This document shows, one piece after another, positions 37,576 through 45,498 of a DNA stretch of 64,000 nucleotides. A model generated the notes under the pieces. That model saw only the letters and a list, made by a program, of their open reading frames with translations. It was not told where the DNA came from and ran no database searches. The position numbers and the translations under genes are program-made. Source of the stretch: Robinsoniella peoriensis (GTDB lineage: Bacteria; Bacillota; Clostridia; Lachnospirales; Lachnospiraceae); assembly GCF_000797495.1 (NCBI RefSeq), contig NZ_JTGN01000007.1:161654-225653 (forward strand). The letters are read 5' to 3'. Positions within the stretch are counted from its first letter, which is position 1, and each line of letters begins with the position of its first letter.

Positions 37576-37878
37576 TACAAAAATGACCAATCGTCAGTTT
37601 TTGGTTTCGAAGTAAGATATGGCTTGTTTATATTTAGATATCTTAAAAGAGAAATAGTGAAATAGCACAATATTTTCCATGTAAATGGAATATTATTGTG
37701 AAAGATTGGAATAGCACACCAGGATAAAATTGAAATATTTGGGTATTTTCGTTTATTTTAGAAATCAGGTAATATAGAAGTGAAAAAGATGTGAATAATG
37801 AAGTGAGACGGCGCAGCAGATAATGGGAAGTGGCTGCTGCGCCCGGTTACAATAAACATGATTGGTTTAGTATTATAC
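37576..37878. other. Intergenic stretch with two hairpins
   Basis: No open frame worth calling. A hairpin at 37666-37700 (CACAATA... TTCCAT, loop GTAA, ATGGAA... TATTGTG) and a perfect ten-pair hairpin at 37810-37843 (GGCGCAGCAG with CTGCTGCGCC) are present. The second lies at the 3' end of the acyltransferase gene but lacks a T run on the minus strand. AATAGCACA is repeated at 37661 and about 37711. Confidence 0.5.
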
Positions 37879-39165
37879 TTATGTATTATTATCCGTCAAT
37901 TGAAGCAGGTATTCCACCGACTTATCAAAGAAAACTTTTTCTGCAGGCAGGGACGCATTCTTTTCTAAATGTATCGTGATATACATCTGATCCTCCAGAG
38001 TAACGATACCAAACAGGCGCTTTGCATTCGGAACAAGGGGCGGAAGAAAAATAAAATCGGAAATATGATAATCCCCATATTGTGCTGATATAGGAAGCTT
38101 TCCTAAATTTGTAACACTAATGCTTTTCGGATTATGATTGTAACCGAACATATTTTGAATTATGGCGGAAGTTTTGTTCTGATATCCTCCATAAGCAGAA
38201 AAATAGGCTGAGTCTATCAGGCCCGGTTCTAAACTATCCATAAATTTTAAAAGAAAGAATTTTTTGTAAGGGTTGTTCAGTTTCCGGTATATGAGCTGAT
38301 GCACTGCCTGGGCATTCTTCCAAAAATCCTTTTTGGTGTCATACCGGTAGCGGATGGAGATACCGGTTGCATAATTTCCCATTCCGGTGAATTGTTCCGG
38401 GCGTATGCTTGCAGCTATTCCCACATCTGACAGTTCATTAGCTGATTTGATAAAAGCAGTGATTAAAATGCTGTTTATTGTAATCCCATATTTTTTTGAC
38501 TGGCTTCTTAATGCTAGCAGCAGAGATGGCGGAATTGCTGAAGTATAGGCAATTGTTTCATGGCAGGACCAATATTTTCTAAACATGTTAAGATATTCGT
38601 CATAAGAAAAGGGGTTACCTGTTTTTCTCCATCTTCGGTTTAATAAGTTTACCATTAACTGCATAATGGGATTTAAACTGCAGTTTTTGAGGATCAGCTT
38701 ACGATCCGGCAGCAGAAGTGGTTTATAAATCAGAGTTTCTGCAGCCAGGGCATTCATGATATCTTCTGCTAAATAAGCGATGGATAATCCGTCTCCTGCT
38801 AGATGATGTGCGATTATAAGCAGGCGGGTTCCATTCTTGTCCGGCAGAGCGAAAAAACGGATCAGCTCCCCGCCTGGCAAATCAAAAGGTATGGATGCCT
38901 GCTTCATTACGACATCCATCCAGTCGACTTCTAAAACTTGAAAAGTATAGATGCATCTTCCGGAATGTTCATAAAACACCTGACCGTTTTTTTTAAACCC
39001 CAGACGGCAGGAAAAAATCTCATTGTTTTGAACCGCTTTATCAATAGCTGATTTTAATGTGTCTATACAAAGGTTTTCCCGTATGCAAAAGGAAATAGCA
39101 ATATTTATGTTTGGAGAGAATAAGTGGGTACGTTCTTTTCGAATTTCATTATTTTTGTTTTCCAT
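37879..39165 (-). CDS. Stand-alone condensation/alcohol-acetyltransferase-type protein
   Basis: A 428-residue protein of the CoA-dependent acyltransferase fold. It carries the HHxxxDG active-site motif as HHLAGDGLSIAYLAEDI near residue 120, and a C-terminal segment (SISVTNLGKLPISAQYGDYHI) like the bridging region of condensation and alcohol acetyltransferase enzymes. No carrier or adenylation domain is present, so it is not part of a peptide synthetase; family members acylate alcohols, glycolipids or amines. It follows a TetR regulator 96 bases upstream on the same strand and is probably under its control. Substrate unknown. Confidence 0.78.
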   Translation of the reverse strand: MENKNNEIRKERTHLFSPNINIAISFCIRENLCIDTLKSAIDKAVQNNEIFSCRLGFKKNGQVFYEHSGRCIYTFQVLEVDWMDVVMKQASIPFDLPGGELIRFFALPDKNGTRLLIIAHHLAGDGLSIAYLAEDIMNALAAETLIYKPLLLPDRKLILKNCSLNPIMQLMVNLLNRRWRKTGNPFSYDEYLNMFRKYWSCHETIAYTSAIPPSLLLALRSQSKKYGITINSILITAFIKSANELSDVGIAASIRPEQFTGMGNYATGISIRYRYDTKKDFWKNAQAVHQLIYRKLNNPYKKFFLLKFMDSLEPGLIDSAYFSAYGGYQNKTSAIIQNMFGYNHNPKSISVTNLGKLPISAQYGDYHISDFIFLPPLVPNAKRLFGIVTLEDQMYITIHLEKNASLPAEKVFFDKSVEYLLQLTDNNT

Positions 39166-39261
39166 ATCATCTGCCCTTTCTTTTATGAGCTTGTTGAAAT
39201 GTGTCAGCGGGGTTTTTATTTCAGCAGAAGCAAGCCTGGCTGTAACATATTGAGTTTATAC

Positions 39262-39792
39262 CTATATTATTTCATTCCATTGCCCTTTATAAAAGTCTTT
39301 AAATACTTCAATTAGCAAATTGCGGATTTCATCTTCCGGAAGATCTGTGGTATTTGTGGCTGCAATGGAAGCGATGCCATGTGTAAATATCCACATTTTA
39401 GTAAACACTTCGGCACCAACTGATGCAGGTACTCCTTCGGCAAGCTGATAAATACTATTCAATTGGAAACTATCTGACATGCACAGCAACTGAAAAAGAT
39501 GTTTTTCTTTTTGCGCAAGCGCTACGTAATGCAAACCCATACTTAAAAAAAGAGGAGTATTGGGATCCGAAGAAGGGGTAAGCATTACTTCAGTAAAATA
39601 GTTTCTTGTTTTTTCGTATAATGCTTTTTTCAATTCATCCATATTTTTAAAAATATGAAAGATTGGCTGTGTAGAACATTGTAATTCCTTAGCAAGTAAG
39701 CGTGCAGTAATATTTTCATAACCCATGAGTCTGGTAAGGGAAAAAGCTTTTTCTACAATATCTGAGCGGGTAAGCTTTGATTTAGGGGGCAT
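39262..39792 (-). CDS. TetR/AcrR family repressor
   Basis: A 176-residue regulator. The N-terminal helix-turn-helix is typical: TRSDIVEKAFSLTRLMGYENITARLLAKELQCSTQPIFHIFKNMDELKKALYEK (residues 8-62). The C-terminal ligand-binding half is short and helical. It sits behind a consensus promoter and a 36-bp perfect palindrome covering the -10 region, so negative autoregulation is likely, with the acyltransferase as its co-regulated partner. Confidence 0.9.
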   Translation of the reverse strand: MPPKSKLTRSDIVEKAFSLTRLMGYENITARLLAKELQCSTQPIFHIFKNMDELKKALYEKTRNYFTEVMLTPSSDPNTPLFLSMGLHYVALAQKEKHLFQLLCMSDSFQLNSIYQLAEGVPASVGAEVFTKMWIFTHGIASIAATNTTDLPEDEIRNLLIEVFKDFYKGQWNEII

Positions 39793-39812
39793 GATTTAGT
39801 TTTCTCCTTTTT

Positions 39813-39848
39813 GTATAATAACATTGTTATATAACAATGTTATTATAC
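39813..39848. promoter_or_regulatory. 36-bp perfect palindrome, probable TetR operator
   Basis: The left half GTATAATAACATTGTTAT (39813-39830) is the exact reverse complement of 39831-39848. It begins 20 bases before the tetR start codon and includes the -10 box. Such long dyads usually bind two TetR dimers or one extended dimer. Confidence 0.85.
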
Positions 39849-39870
39849 GGCGGTATTTATATTATGTCAA
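39842..39870 (-). promoter_or_regulatory. Consensus promoter of the tetR-acyltransferase unit
   Basis: On the minus strand TTGACA (39870-39865) and TATAAT (39847-39842) are 17 bases apart, a full match to the housekeeping consensus. The -10 box lies in the palindrome, so a bound repressor would block it. Confidence 0.8.
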
Positions 39871-39987
39871 GAAGATGAATGGTGTTGCGAAAAATTATTT
39901 TATCAAAAACACGCTCTAGAAAATTTTGCAAAAGATCCAATAAACTGAATATTTAAGTTGAAACTGCAAAAATAATATAAAAAGCAC

Positions 39988-40017
39988 TTGACAACACCCA
40001 CCAATTAGTATTAGAAT
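39988..40017 (+). promoter_or_regulatory. Promoter of the T-box/trpXYZ unit
   Basis: TTGACA (39988-39993) and TAGAAT (40012-40017), spacing 18, about 25 bases before the T-box stem I. Confidence 0.65.
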
Positions 40018-40040
40018 GAAAAAAACAAAAAGCAAAACCG

Positions 40041-40323
40041 ATGAGAAAGAGTAGTAAGCTTATCAACAAAATTCCAGAGAGCTGCAGGTGGTGTGATTGC
40101 AGTATTGAGTGATTTGCCGAATGGACTTTCGAGGGCAGTCTGAAATAGAGATAGTGGAGTGATCCGGTATTAAAAGAGTAGGCACTGTCGGGAACCGAAC
40201 CCGTTATCAATCAGGAGTGTATGATAGTACATGCGAAAGTGGACATTATGTTAATTTGAGTGGTACCGCGATAATAATACGATATTATTACCGTCTCAAG
40301 CGAAGGCTTGGGGCGGTTTTTTA
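40041..40323 (+). promoter_or_regulatory. Tryptophan T-box riboswitch with terminator
   Basis: A complete T-box leader. Stem I features are GATGAGAAAGAGTAGTAA, AGAGAGC and GGTGGTGTGA. The specifier region reads CGAATGGACTTTCGAGG with codon TGG (40122-40124), so it should sense uncharged tRNA-Trp. The T-box motif GAGTGGTACCGCG is at 40258-40270. The terminator is a 12-pair stem from 40290 (ACCGTCTCAAGC with GCTTGGGGCGGT, two G-U pairs) ending in TTTTTT. Uncharged tRNA-Trp would stabilise the antiterminator and switch on the transporter genes. Confidence 0.95.
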
Positions 40324-40426
40324 GTGTATTTATAAATATCACAAAGAAATCAGATTAACGTTCCCATTAGTTTTGTGATTGTTTGATACTATTAATCAAA
40401 ATTAATGAAAATAAGGAGAATTTATT

Positions 40427-41569
40427 ATGAAAAAGAAAATTTTAGTTACAATTTTAAGCGTGGCAATGGCAGCAGCAATAACAACAGGATGCGGTTCTGC
40501 CGGCACCGGTTCTGCCGGCACAGATTCCACATCAACAGGTGGATCTAATAAAACGGAAACGGGATCAGGAAGCAAGGAAACCACGGTTGCAGACAGTGCC
40601 AAAATGGCTGACAGTGGTGCAGCAGAGACGGTTTCGGGTGATTTAGTGGAGGGTTCCTTTAAAATTGGAATTGCTCAATTTGCACAGCATGGTTCCCTTG
40701 AGAACTGCCGTGAAGGATTTTTAGAAGGCCTTGCAGAAGAAGGATTTGTAGAGGGCAAAAACCTTGAGGTGGATTATCAGAATGCAGAAGCAGATATGGG
40801 AAATGCTAATACTATCGCACAGGGGTTTGTAGCAAATAAAGTAGATCTGATGTGCGCGATTGCCACACCTAGTGCCCAGGCATGCTATAATGCGGCAATG
40901 AAAACAGATATTCCTACCATTTATACTGCCGTTACGGATCCGGTTGCAGCAGAGCTAGCCAAAGAGGACCAGATGCCATCCGGAAACGTAACAGGTACCA
41001 GTGATAAACTTCCTGTGGAAGCACAGCTGAAAATGATTCGTGAAATGCTTCCCGAAGCGAAAACCATCGGTATTTTATATACAACCAGTGAAGTAAATTC
41101 AGAAAGCAGTATCAAAGAATATGAATCCTTAGTAGATAAATACGGCTTTACCCTGGAAACAGCCGGAGTAGCAACAATCGCCGATGTTCCGTCTGCAGCG
41201 GATACATTATTAGCGAAGGTAGACTGCCTGAACAATTTGACAGATAATACCGTTGTAAGCGCACTTCCTACTATATTAGATAAGGCATCTAAGAAAAACA
41301 TCCCGGTATTCGGAAGTGAGATAGAGCAGGTAAAAATTGGCTGTATGGCATCAGAAGGAATTGAATATATTGAACTTGGTAAACAGACCGGAAGAATGGC
41401 TGCAAAAGTGTTAAGAGGCGAAGCAAAAGCTGATGATATGAAATTTGAAACAATTACAGAAAGCAGTCTGTACCTGAATACCAAAGTAGCAGAGAATCTT
41501 GGAATTACAATCAGTGATGATACAAAAGGAAGAGCAGTAGAAACTTTCACAGAAATTACAGCACAATAG
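40427..41569 (+). CDS. trpX: Substrate-binding lipoprotein of a TrpXYZ-type ABC transporter
   Basis: A 380-residue lipoprotein with a type II signal (lipobox ITTGC, Cys22) and a Ser/Gly/Thr linker to about 68. The mature part has FKIGIAQFAQHGSLENCREGFLEGLAEEGF, typical of the ABC_sub_bind (PF04392) family, and further IAxPSAQAxYNA and TDPVAAELAKE segments. The Trp T-box directly upstream assigns the probable substrate as tryptophan or a close precursor. It is followed by the permease after 38 bases. Confidence 0.9.
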   Translation: MKKKILVTILSVAMAAAITTGCGSAGTGSAGTDSTSTGGSNKTETGSGSKETTVADSAKMADSGAAETVSGDLVEGSFKIGIAQFAQHGSLENCREGFLEGLAEEGFVEGKNLEVDYQNAEADMGNANTIAQGFVANKVDLMCAIATPSAQACYNAAMKTDIPTIYTAVTDPVAAELAKEDQMPSGNVTGTSDKLPVEAQLKMIREMLPEAKTIGILYTTSEVNSESSIKEYESLVDKYGFTLETAGVATIADVPSAADTLLAKVDCLNNLTDNTVVSALPTILDKASKKNIPVFGSEIEQVKIGCMASEGIEYIELGKQTGRMAAKVLRGEAKADDMKFETITESSLYLNTKVAENLGITISDDTKGRAVETFTEITAQ

Positions 41570-41607
41570 AAGATAATCAAAAATCGTAGGATAACAGAGG
41601 TAAAGAT

Positions 41608-42492
41608 ATGTCCATACTAATAGGTGTTTTAGAACAGGGAATCATATATGCCATCATGACCTTAGGCATTTACATTACTTACAAAATATTAGATTTTCCG
41701 GATTTGACAGTAGACGGAAGTTTTCCATTGGGGGCGGCGGTAACAGTTACTCTGATGGTGAATGGGGTAAATCCTTATCTGACCCTTCCCATCGCATTTG
41801 CAGCCGGAGCACTGGCTGGTATGCTTACGGGCATCATTCATGTAAAATTTAAAGTCCGCGATCTGTTATCGGGAATCATCATGATGACTGCGTTATATAC
41901 CATTAACCTTAAAATTGCAGGCAAAGCAAATGTTCCGATCTTTAGTATGGACAATATGTTTGATAATTCATTCTTAACGAAAATTGTACCGGAATTCCTG
42001 GTACCTTATCAGACTTTAATCATTATTGTAATTGTGGCATTGGTGGTAAAGCTTTTATTAGATGCCTATATGAAGACGAAATCCGGTTTTTTACTCCGCG
42101 CAGCAGGTGATAATCATGCATTGGTGACAGTCCTGGCAAAAGACAGCGGAAAGGTTAAGATTCTGGGTCTGGCTATTGCTAATGGTCTTGTGGCACTTAG
42201 CGGTTGTGTTTATACACAGTGGCAGAGGGTATTTGACATTTCAATCGGTACCGGCACCATGGTGATTGGTCTTGCCAGCGTTATCATCGGAGTAAATCTC
42301 TGTAAATTTATCCCGAAAGTGAATAATACTACGGCTGTCATTGTAGGAGCAATTTTATACAGGGCGTGTGTGGCAATTGCAATGCAGCTTGGTTTTGGGG
42401 CAAATGACATGAAATTAATCACGGCGGTACTGTTTTTTGTAATATTAGTGATCAGTATGGACAGGAAGAAGAAGGTGAAGGCACATGCTTGA
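41608..42492 (+). CDS. trpY: Permease of the TrpXYZ-type ABC transporter
   Basis: A 294-residue integral membrane protein of the BPD_transp_2 (branched-chain amino acid/LivH-like) family with eight or nine membrane spans. Seen: GIIYAIMTLGIYITYKILDFPDLTVDGSF at the start and the cytosolic loop with LLRAAGDNHALVTVLAKDSGKVKILGLAIANGLVALSG, which contacts the ATPase. It overlaps the ATPase gene by eight bases. Confidence 0.9.
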   Translation: MSILIGVLEQGIIYAIMTLGIYITYKILDFPDLTVDGSFPLGAAVTVTLMVNGVNPYLTLPIAFAAGALAGMLTGIIHVKFKVRDLLSGIIMMTALYTINLKIAGKANVPIFSMDNMFDNSFLTKIVPEFLVPYQTLIIIVIVALVVKLLLDAYMKTKSGFLLRAAGDNHALVTVLAKDSGKVKILGLAIANGLVALSGCVYTQWQRVFDISIGTGTMVIGLASVIIGVNLCKFIPKVNNTTAVIVGAILYRACVAIAMQLGFGANDMKLITAVLFFVILVISMDRKKKVKAHA

Positions 42493-43258
42493 ATTAAAGA
42501 ATATTAATAAATATTATAATCCCGGTACGATCAATGAAATGTGTCTTTTTGAAAATTTTAATTTTGAGGTGAAACAGGGAGAATTTGTATCCGTTGTCGG
42601 CAGCAACGGTTCCGGTAAAACCTCCATGCTGAACATTATCTGCGGCAGCATAGATATTGATTCGGGCAGCATACTGATGAATGGGAAAGATATCACCAGT
42701 GCAAGGGATTTTAAACGGCATCAGCGCATTGGCCGGGTTTTTCAAAATCCGTCTATGGGTACCTGCCCAACTATGACGATTCTTGAAAATATGTCACTGG
42801 CTGACAACAAAGGAAAAAAGTACAACTTGAAGCCAGGCATCAATAAAAAAAGAATTGATCATTACAGAGATAGTCTGCGCCAGCTGAATCTGGGGCTGGA
42901 AGATAAACTGGATGTGAAGGTAGGAGCTCTTTCCGGGGGACAGCGCCAGGCTATGGCACTTTTAATGTCTACCATGACACCTATCGAATTCTTAATCCTG
43001 GATGAACATACCGCTGCACTGGATCCCAAGACGGCTGAGATTATTATGGAATTAACAGGGAAGCTTGTAAAAGAAAAAAATCTCACAACAATCATGGTAA
43101 CGCACAATCTGAGATACGCAGTAGAGTATGGCAACCGTCTGATTATGATGCATCAGGGAAATGTAATTCTTGATAAAAAAGGGAACGCAAAAGAAACAAC
43201 AGAAGTAGAAGAGATCCTGGATTTGTTTAATGAGATCAGTATCGAATGTGGAAATTAA
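42485..43258 (+). CDS. trpZ: ATPase of the TrpXYZ-type ABC transporter
   Basis: A 257-residue ABC ATPase. Walker A GSNGSGKTS (about 39-47), Q-loop GRVFQNPSMGTCPTM, signature LSGGQRQAMALLM, Walker B FLILDEHTAALDP and switch TIMVTHNLRYA. The overlapping start couples its translation to the permease. Confidence 0.93.
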   Translation: MLELKNINKYYNPGTINEMCLFENFNFEVKQGEFVSVVGSNGSGKTSMLNIICGSIDIDSGSILMNGKDITSARDFKRHQRIGRVFQNPSMGTCPTMTILENMSLADNKGKKYNLKPGINKKRIDHYRDSLRQLNLGLEDKLDVKVGALSGGQRQAMALLMSTMTPIEFLILDEHTAALDPKTAEIIMELTGKLVKEKNLTTIMVTHNLRYAVEYGNRLIMMHQGNVILDKKGNAKETTEVEEILDLFNEISIECGN

Positions 43259-43264
43259 AAATTT

Positions 43265-43313
43265 ACCGGAGAAATGTGCGGATACCAGGAAGCGCTTTGT
43301 TCTCCGGTTTTCT
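43265..43313 (+). terminator. Terminator after the trpXYZ unit
   Basis: ACCGGAGAA (43265-43273) and TTCTCCGGT (43300-43308) form a nine-pair stem with a 26-base loop, followed by TTTCTT. Confidence 0.75.
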
Positions 43314-43379
43314 TGCTATTTAAATTATATTTTTTAATCAGAAATCAATCCGTCCGAATCCAAACAAGGGATTTAAGTC

Positions 43380-43408
43380 TTGACGTCAGGGAATGAAAAT
43401 GGTAAGAT
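43380..43408 (+). promoter_or_regulatory. Promoter of nrdG-dut
   Basis: TTGACG (43380-43385) and TAAGAT (43403-43408) are 17 bases apart, about 80 bases before nrdG. Confidence 0.6.
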
Positions 43409-43486
43409 AATCACTGGCGTAAAAACACGATATGGTGTGCAATTATAAAATTTTTACTAAATATTGTTACTGAAAGGACGATAGAC

Positions 43487-43978
43487 GTGAGGTATCATAA
43501 TATTACAAAAGACGATATGCTAAATGGAGACGGACTGCGGGTAGTACTTTGGGTATCCGGATGTTCCCATTGCTGTAAGGATTGTCACAATCCGATAACC
43601 TGGGATCCAAATGGCGGTGTAACTTTTGACGAAAGTGCTAAGAAAGAATTATTTGCTGAATTAGAGAAGACTTACATATCCGGTATCACTTTCAGTGGTG
43701 GAGATCCATTGCATTCAAAAAATAAAAAAGACGTAGAAGAGCTGGCAAAAGAAATACGGAATAAATTTCCTTTAAAAACAATCTGGCTCTATACCGGATC
43801 GGCCTGGGAGAGTATCAGAGATTCCTCTATAATGAAATATCTGGATGTTCTGGTTGATGGAGAATTTGATTGTGATAAGAAATCGAAACAGCTGCATTGG
43901 AGAGGCAGTTCTAACCAACGGGTAATTGATGTTCAAAAATCACTGAAACTGGGTAAAACTGTTCTGCACTGCGAATAG
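43487..43978 (+). CDS. nrdG: Anaerobic ribonucleotide reductase activating protein (radical SAM)
   Basis: A 163-residue radical SAM activase that installs the glycyl radical on NrdD. It starts at GTG 43487 after GAAAGGAC. The cluster motif is CX3CX2C in GCSHCCKDCHNPITWDP, followed by FSGGDPLHSKN (SAM binding) and the end LHWRGSSNQRVIDV. The reductase gene nrdD is not in the 43 kb upstream or near downstream part of this window, although they are often paired. Confidence 0.93.
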   Translation: MRYHNITKDDMLNGDGLRVVLWVSGCSHCCKDCHNPITWDPNGGVTFDESAKKELFAELEKTYISGITFSGGDPLHSKNKKDVEELAKEIRNKFPLKTIWLYTGSAWESIRDSSIMKYLDVLVDGEFDCDKKSKQLHWRGSSNQRVIDVQKSLKLGKTVLHCE

Positions 43979-44026
43979 TCAGCAGCATATTTACATAACA
44001 ATAGGAACACAGTATAGGAGAATTAA

Positions 44027-44539
44027 ATGCAGAGAATAGCGAAATTTCATAAAGTAAGTTATAAGCAGTTTGAGGAAGGGTACAAAGATGGATTTCCGTC
44101 AGCATCTGAGTCAGAAGTCAAACGCATATATGAAGAAATTAAACTACCAAAGAGAGCAACCACAGGTTCTGCCGGATATGATTTCTACAGTCCCTTTACA
44201 TTTACACTGAATCCCGGTCAGACAATCAAAATTCCAACCGGTATCCGTGTAGAAATGAACGCAGACTGGGTATTAAAATGTTATCCCAGAAGCGGATTGG
44301 GATTTAAATTCCGTCTTCAGCTTAATAATACAGTAGGAATTATAGATAGTGACTACTTTTATTCAGACAATGAAGGCCATATATTTTCGAAAATAACTAA
44401 TGACAGCAATGAGGGAAAGGCAATTACGGTAGATGCCGGAACTGGTTTTATGCAGGGGATTTTCGTAGAATATGGGATAACAGTAGACGATGATGCAACC
44501 GAGCTCAGAAATGGCGGATTTGGAAGCACAACAAAATAA
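44027..44539 (+). CDS. dut: dUTPase-family nucleotidohydrolase
   Basis: A 170-residue trimeric dUTPase-type protein. The five motifs can be traced: I AGYDFYSP, II PRSGLG, III GIIDSDYFY, IV near GTGFMQGIFVEYG, V RNGGFGSTTK. Motif III reads DSDY where classical enzymes have D[A]GY, but the key Asp is kept. It removes dUTP and supplies dUMP. The 49-base gap from nrdG suggests a deoxynucleotide supply unit. Confidence 0.88.
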   Translation: MQRIAKFHKVSYKQFEEGYKDGFPSASESEVKRIYEEIKLPKRATTGSAGYDFYSPFTFTLNPGQTIKIPTGIRVEMNADWVLKCYPRSGLGFKFRLQLNNTVGIIDSDYFYSDNEGHIFSKITNDSNEGKAITVDAGTGFMQGIFVEYGITVDDDATELRNGGFGSTTK

Positions 44540-44609
44540 AAAGAATATCCGTTTTTATTGATGCCTTTCCATAACGGGAAGTATCAATGAAAACAGGATA
44601 TTCTTTTTC
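44538..44609. terminator. Bidirectional terminator after dut
   Basis: AAAAAGAATATCC and GGATATTCTTTTT form the outer stem, with an inner TTGAT/ATCAA stem. It serves dut and the convergent gene at 44655. Confidence 0.75.
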
Positions 44610-44654
44610 TATCTATTAAAATAAGATTACAGCAGCCGATAGAAGGAACTTTGC

Positions 44655-45137
44655 TTAACTGTACATCTCCTGAAGTTCGGCTGCTTCAAATTTATGTAGT
44701 AAATCTCCTGAGGAAAAATCTTTTTCTATGTATTGCATTAACTGCCTTACCTTGCTATTTACCATAGAATCATCTTCCAATTGCCAAAAATGTCTGATCA
44801 GTCCTTCAAGAAATTTGAAAAGAACCAGTTTCCGTGATGAAATGGATCGAATGTGTCTCATAGAATAGATGATAAGGTCTAAATAAACACTTTCTCCTGT
44901 AGAGCACTCCCCATCGATAGAGAGAATACCATTTATTGTAAATATTACAGTAACTGCAGTGAGTGAATTGAGATCAATTTCTTCTTTTTCCAATTGTTCA
45001 GCAACTATCATCAAAGCATAACTATACCAGATAGCTTCATCTCGTGTTAAAGACTCAGTCGCGGAAAAACATATTTTATCCTTTATGTTATCCGGAATGA
45101 TTGGTTTGTAAAATGGAATACAATGACTAATTCGCAA
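44655..45137 (-). CDS. Hypothetical helical protein
   Basis: A 160-residue protein I do not recognise. It is mainly helical (SLTRDEAIWYSYALMIVAEQLEKEEIDLNSL... SVYLDLIIYSMRHIRSISSRKLVLFKFLEGLIRHFWQLEDDS), without a signal peptide or membrane span, and has three Cys. It is flanked by a terminator at its 3' end and by tRNA-Ala upstream. AGAAAGGGGGC is its ribosome site. The good start and normal codon use support a real gene. Confidence 0.6.
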   Translation of the reverse strand: MRISHCIPFYKPIIPDNIKDKICFSATESLTRDEAIWYSYALMIVAEQLEKEEIDLNSLTAVTVIFTINGILSIDGECSTGESVYLDLIIYSMRHIRSISSRKLVLFKFLEGLIRHFWQLEDDSMVNSKVRQLMQYIEKDFSSGDLLHKFEAAELQEMYS

Positions 45138-45265
45138 GTGTAAAGCCCCCTTTCTAAATTATATTAATTATACACCATTATTTGGAATGAGGTCTTAAGA
45201 ATAGCTTAAGTTAAGCTATAGAAGTTTTGAATATCATTGGATATATATATGATGAGTTGGTAATA

Positions 45266-45338
45266 TGGAGACAACGGGATTCGAACCCGCGGCCTCTCAC
45301 ATGCGAAGCGAACGCTCTCCCAGCTGAGCTATGTCCCC
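45266..45338 (-). tRNA. tRNA-Ala (anticodon CGC)
   Basis: The minus strand folds as a full cloverleaf: acceptor GGGGACA with TGTCTCC, D arm AGCTCAGCTGGGAGAGC, anticodon loop TTCGCAT giving CGC for Ala codon GCG, T arm GGGTTCGAATCCC, discriminator A. CCA is not encoded. Confidence 0.93.
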
Positions 45339-45346
45339 ATAACCTT

Positions 45347-45374
45347 ATTATAGTACTTAAATTAAAATATTCAA
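45347..45374 (-). promoter_or_regulatory. Promoter of tRNA-Ala
   Basis: On the minus strand TTGAAT (45374-45369) and a perfect TATAAT (45352-45347), spacing 16, eight bases before the tRNA 5' end. Confidence 0.65.
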
Positions 45375-45498
45375 GATAAATATGCTTTGTTACAAGTTCT
45401 TTTCATTGAAAGCCGGATTTCTTTATGTTAGACTATGAATACTGAATCACATATCCGGACTTTAATATTTGAATCACGAAAAAGAGAGAAGGTAAACT

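Noticed and set aside
37810..37843. Strong hairpin as terminator of the acyltransferase gene
   Set aside because: No T run follows on the minus strand, so it is listed only as a hairpin.
40921..41580. 219-codon minus-strand open frame within trpX
   Set aside because: It is a shadow of the lipoprotein gene, which has a lipobox and T-box; no ribosome site precedes the shadow.
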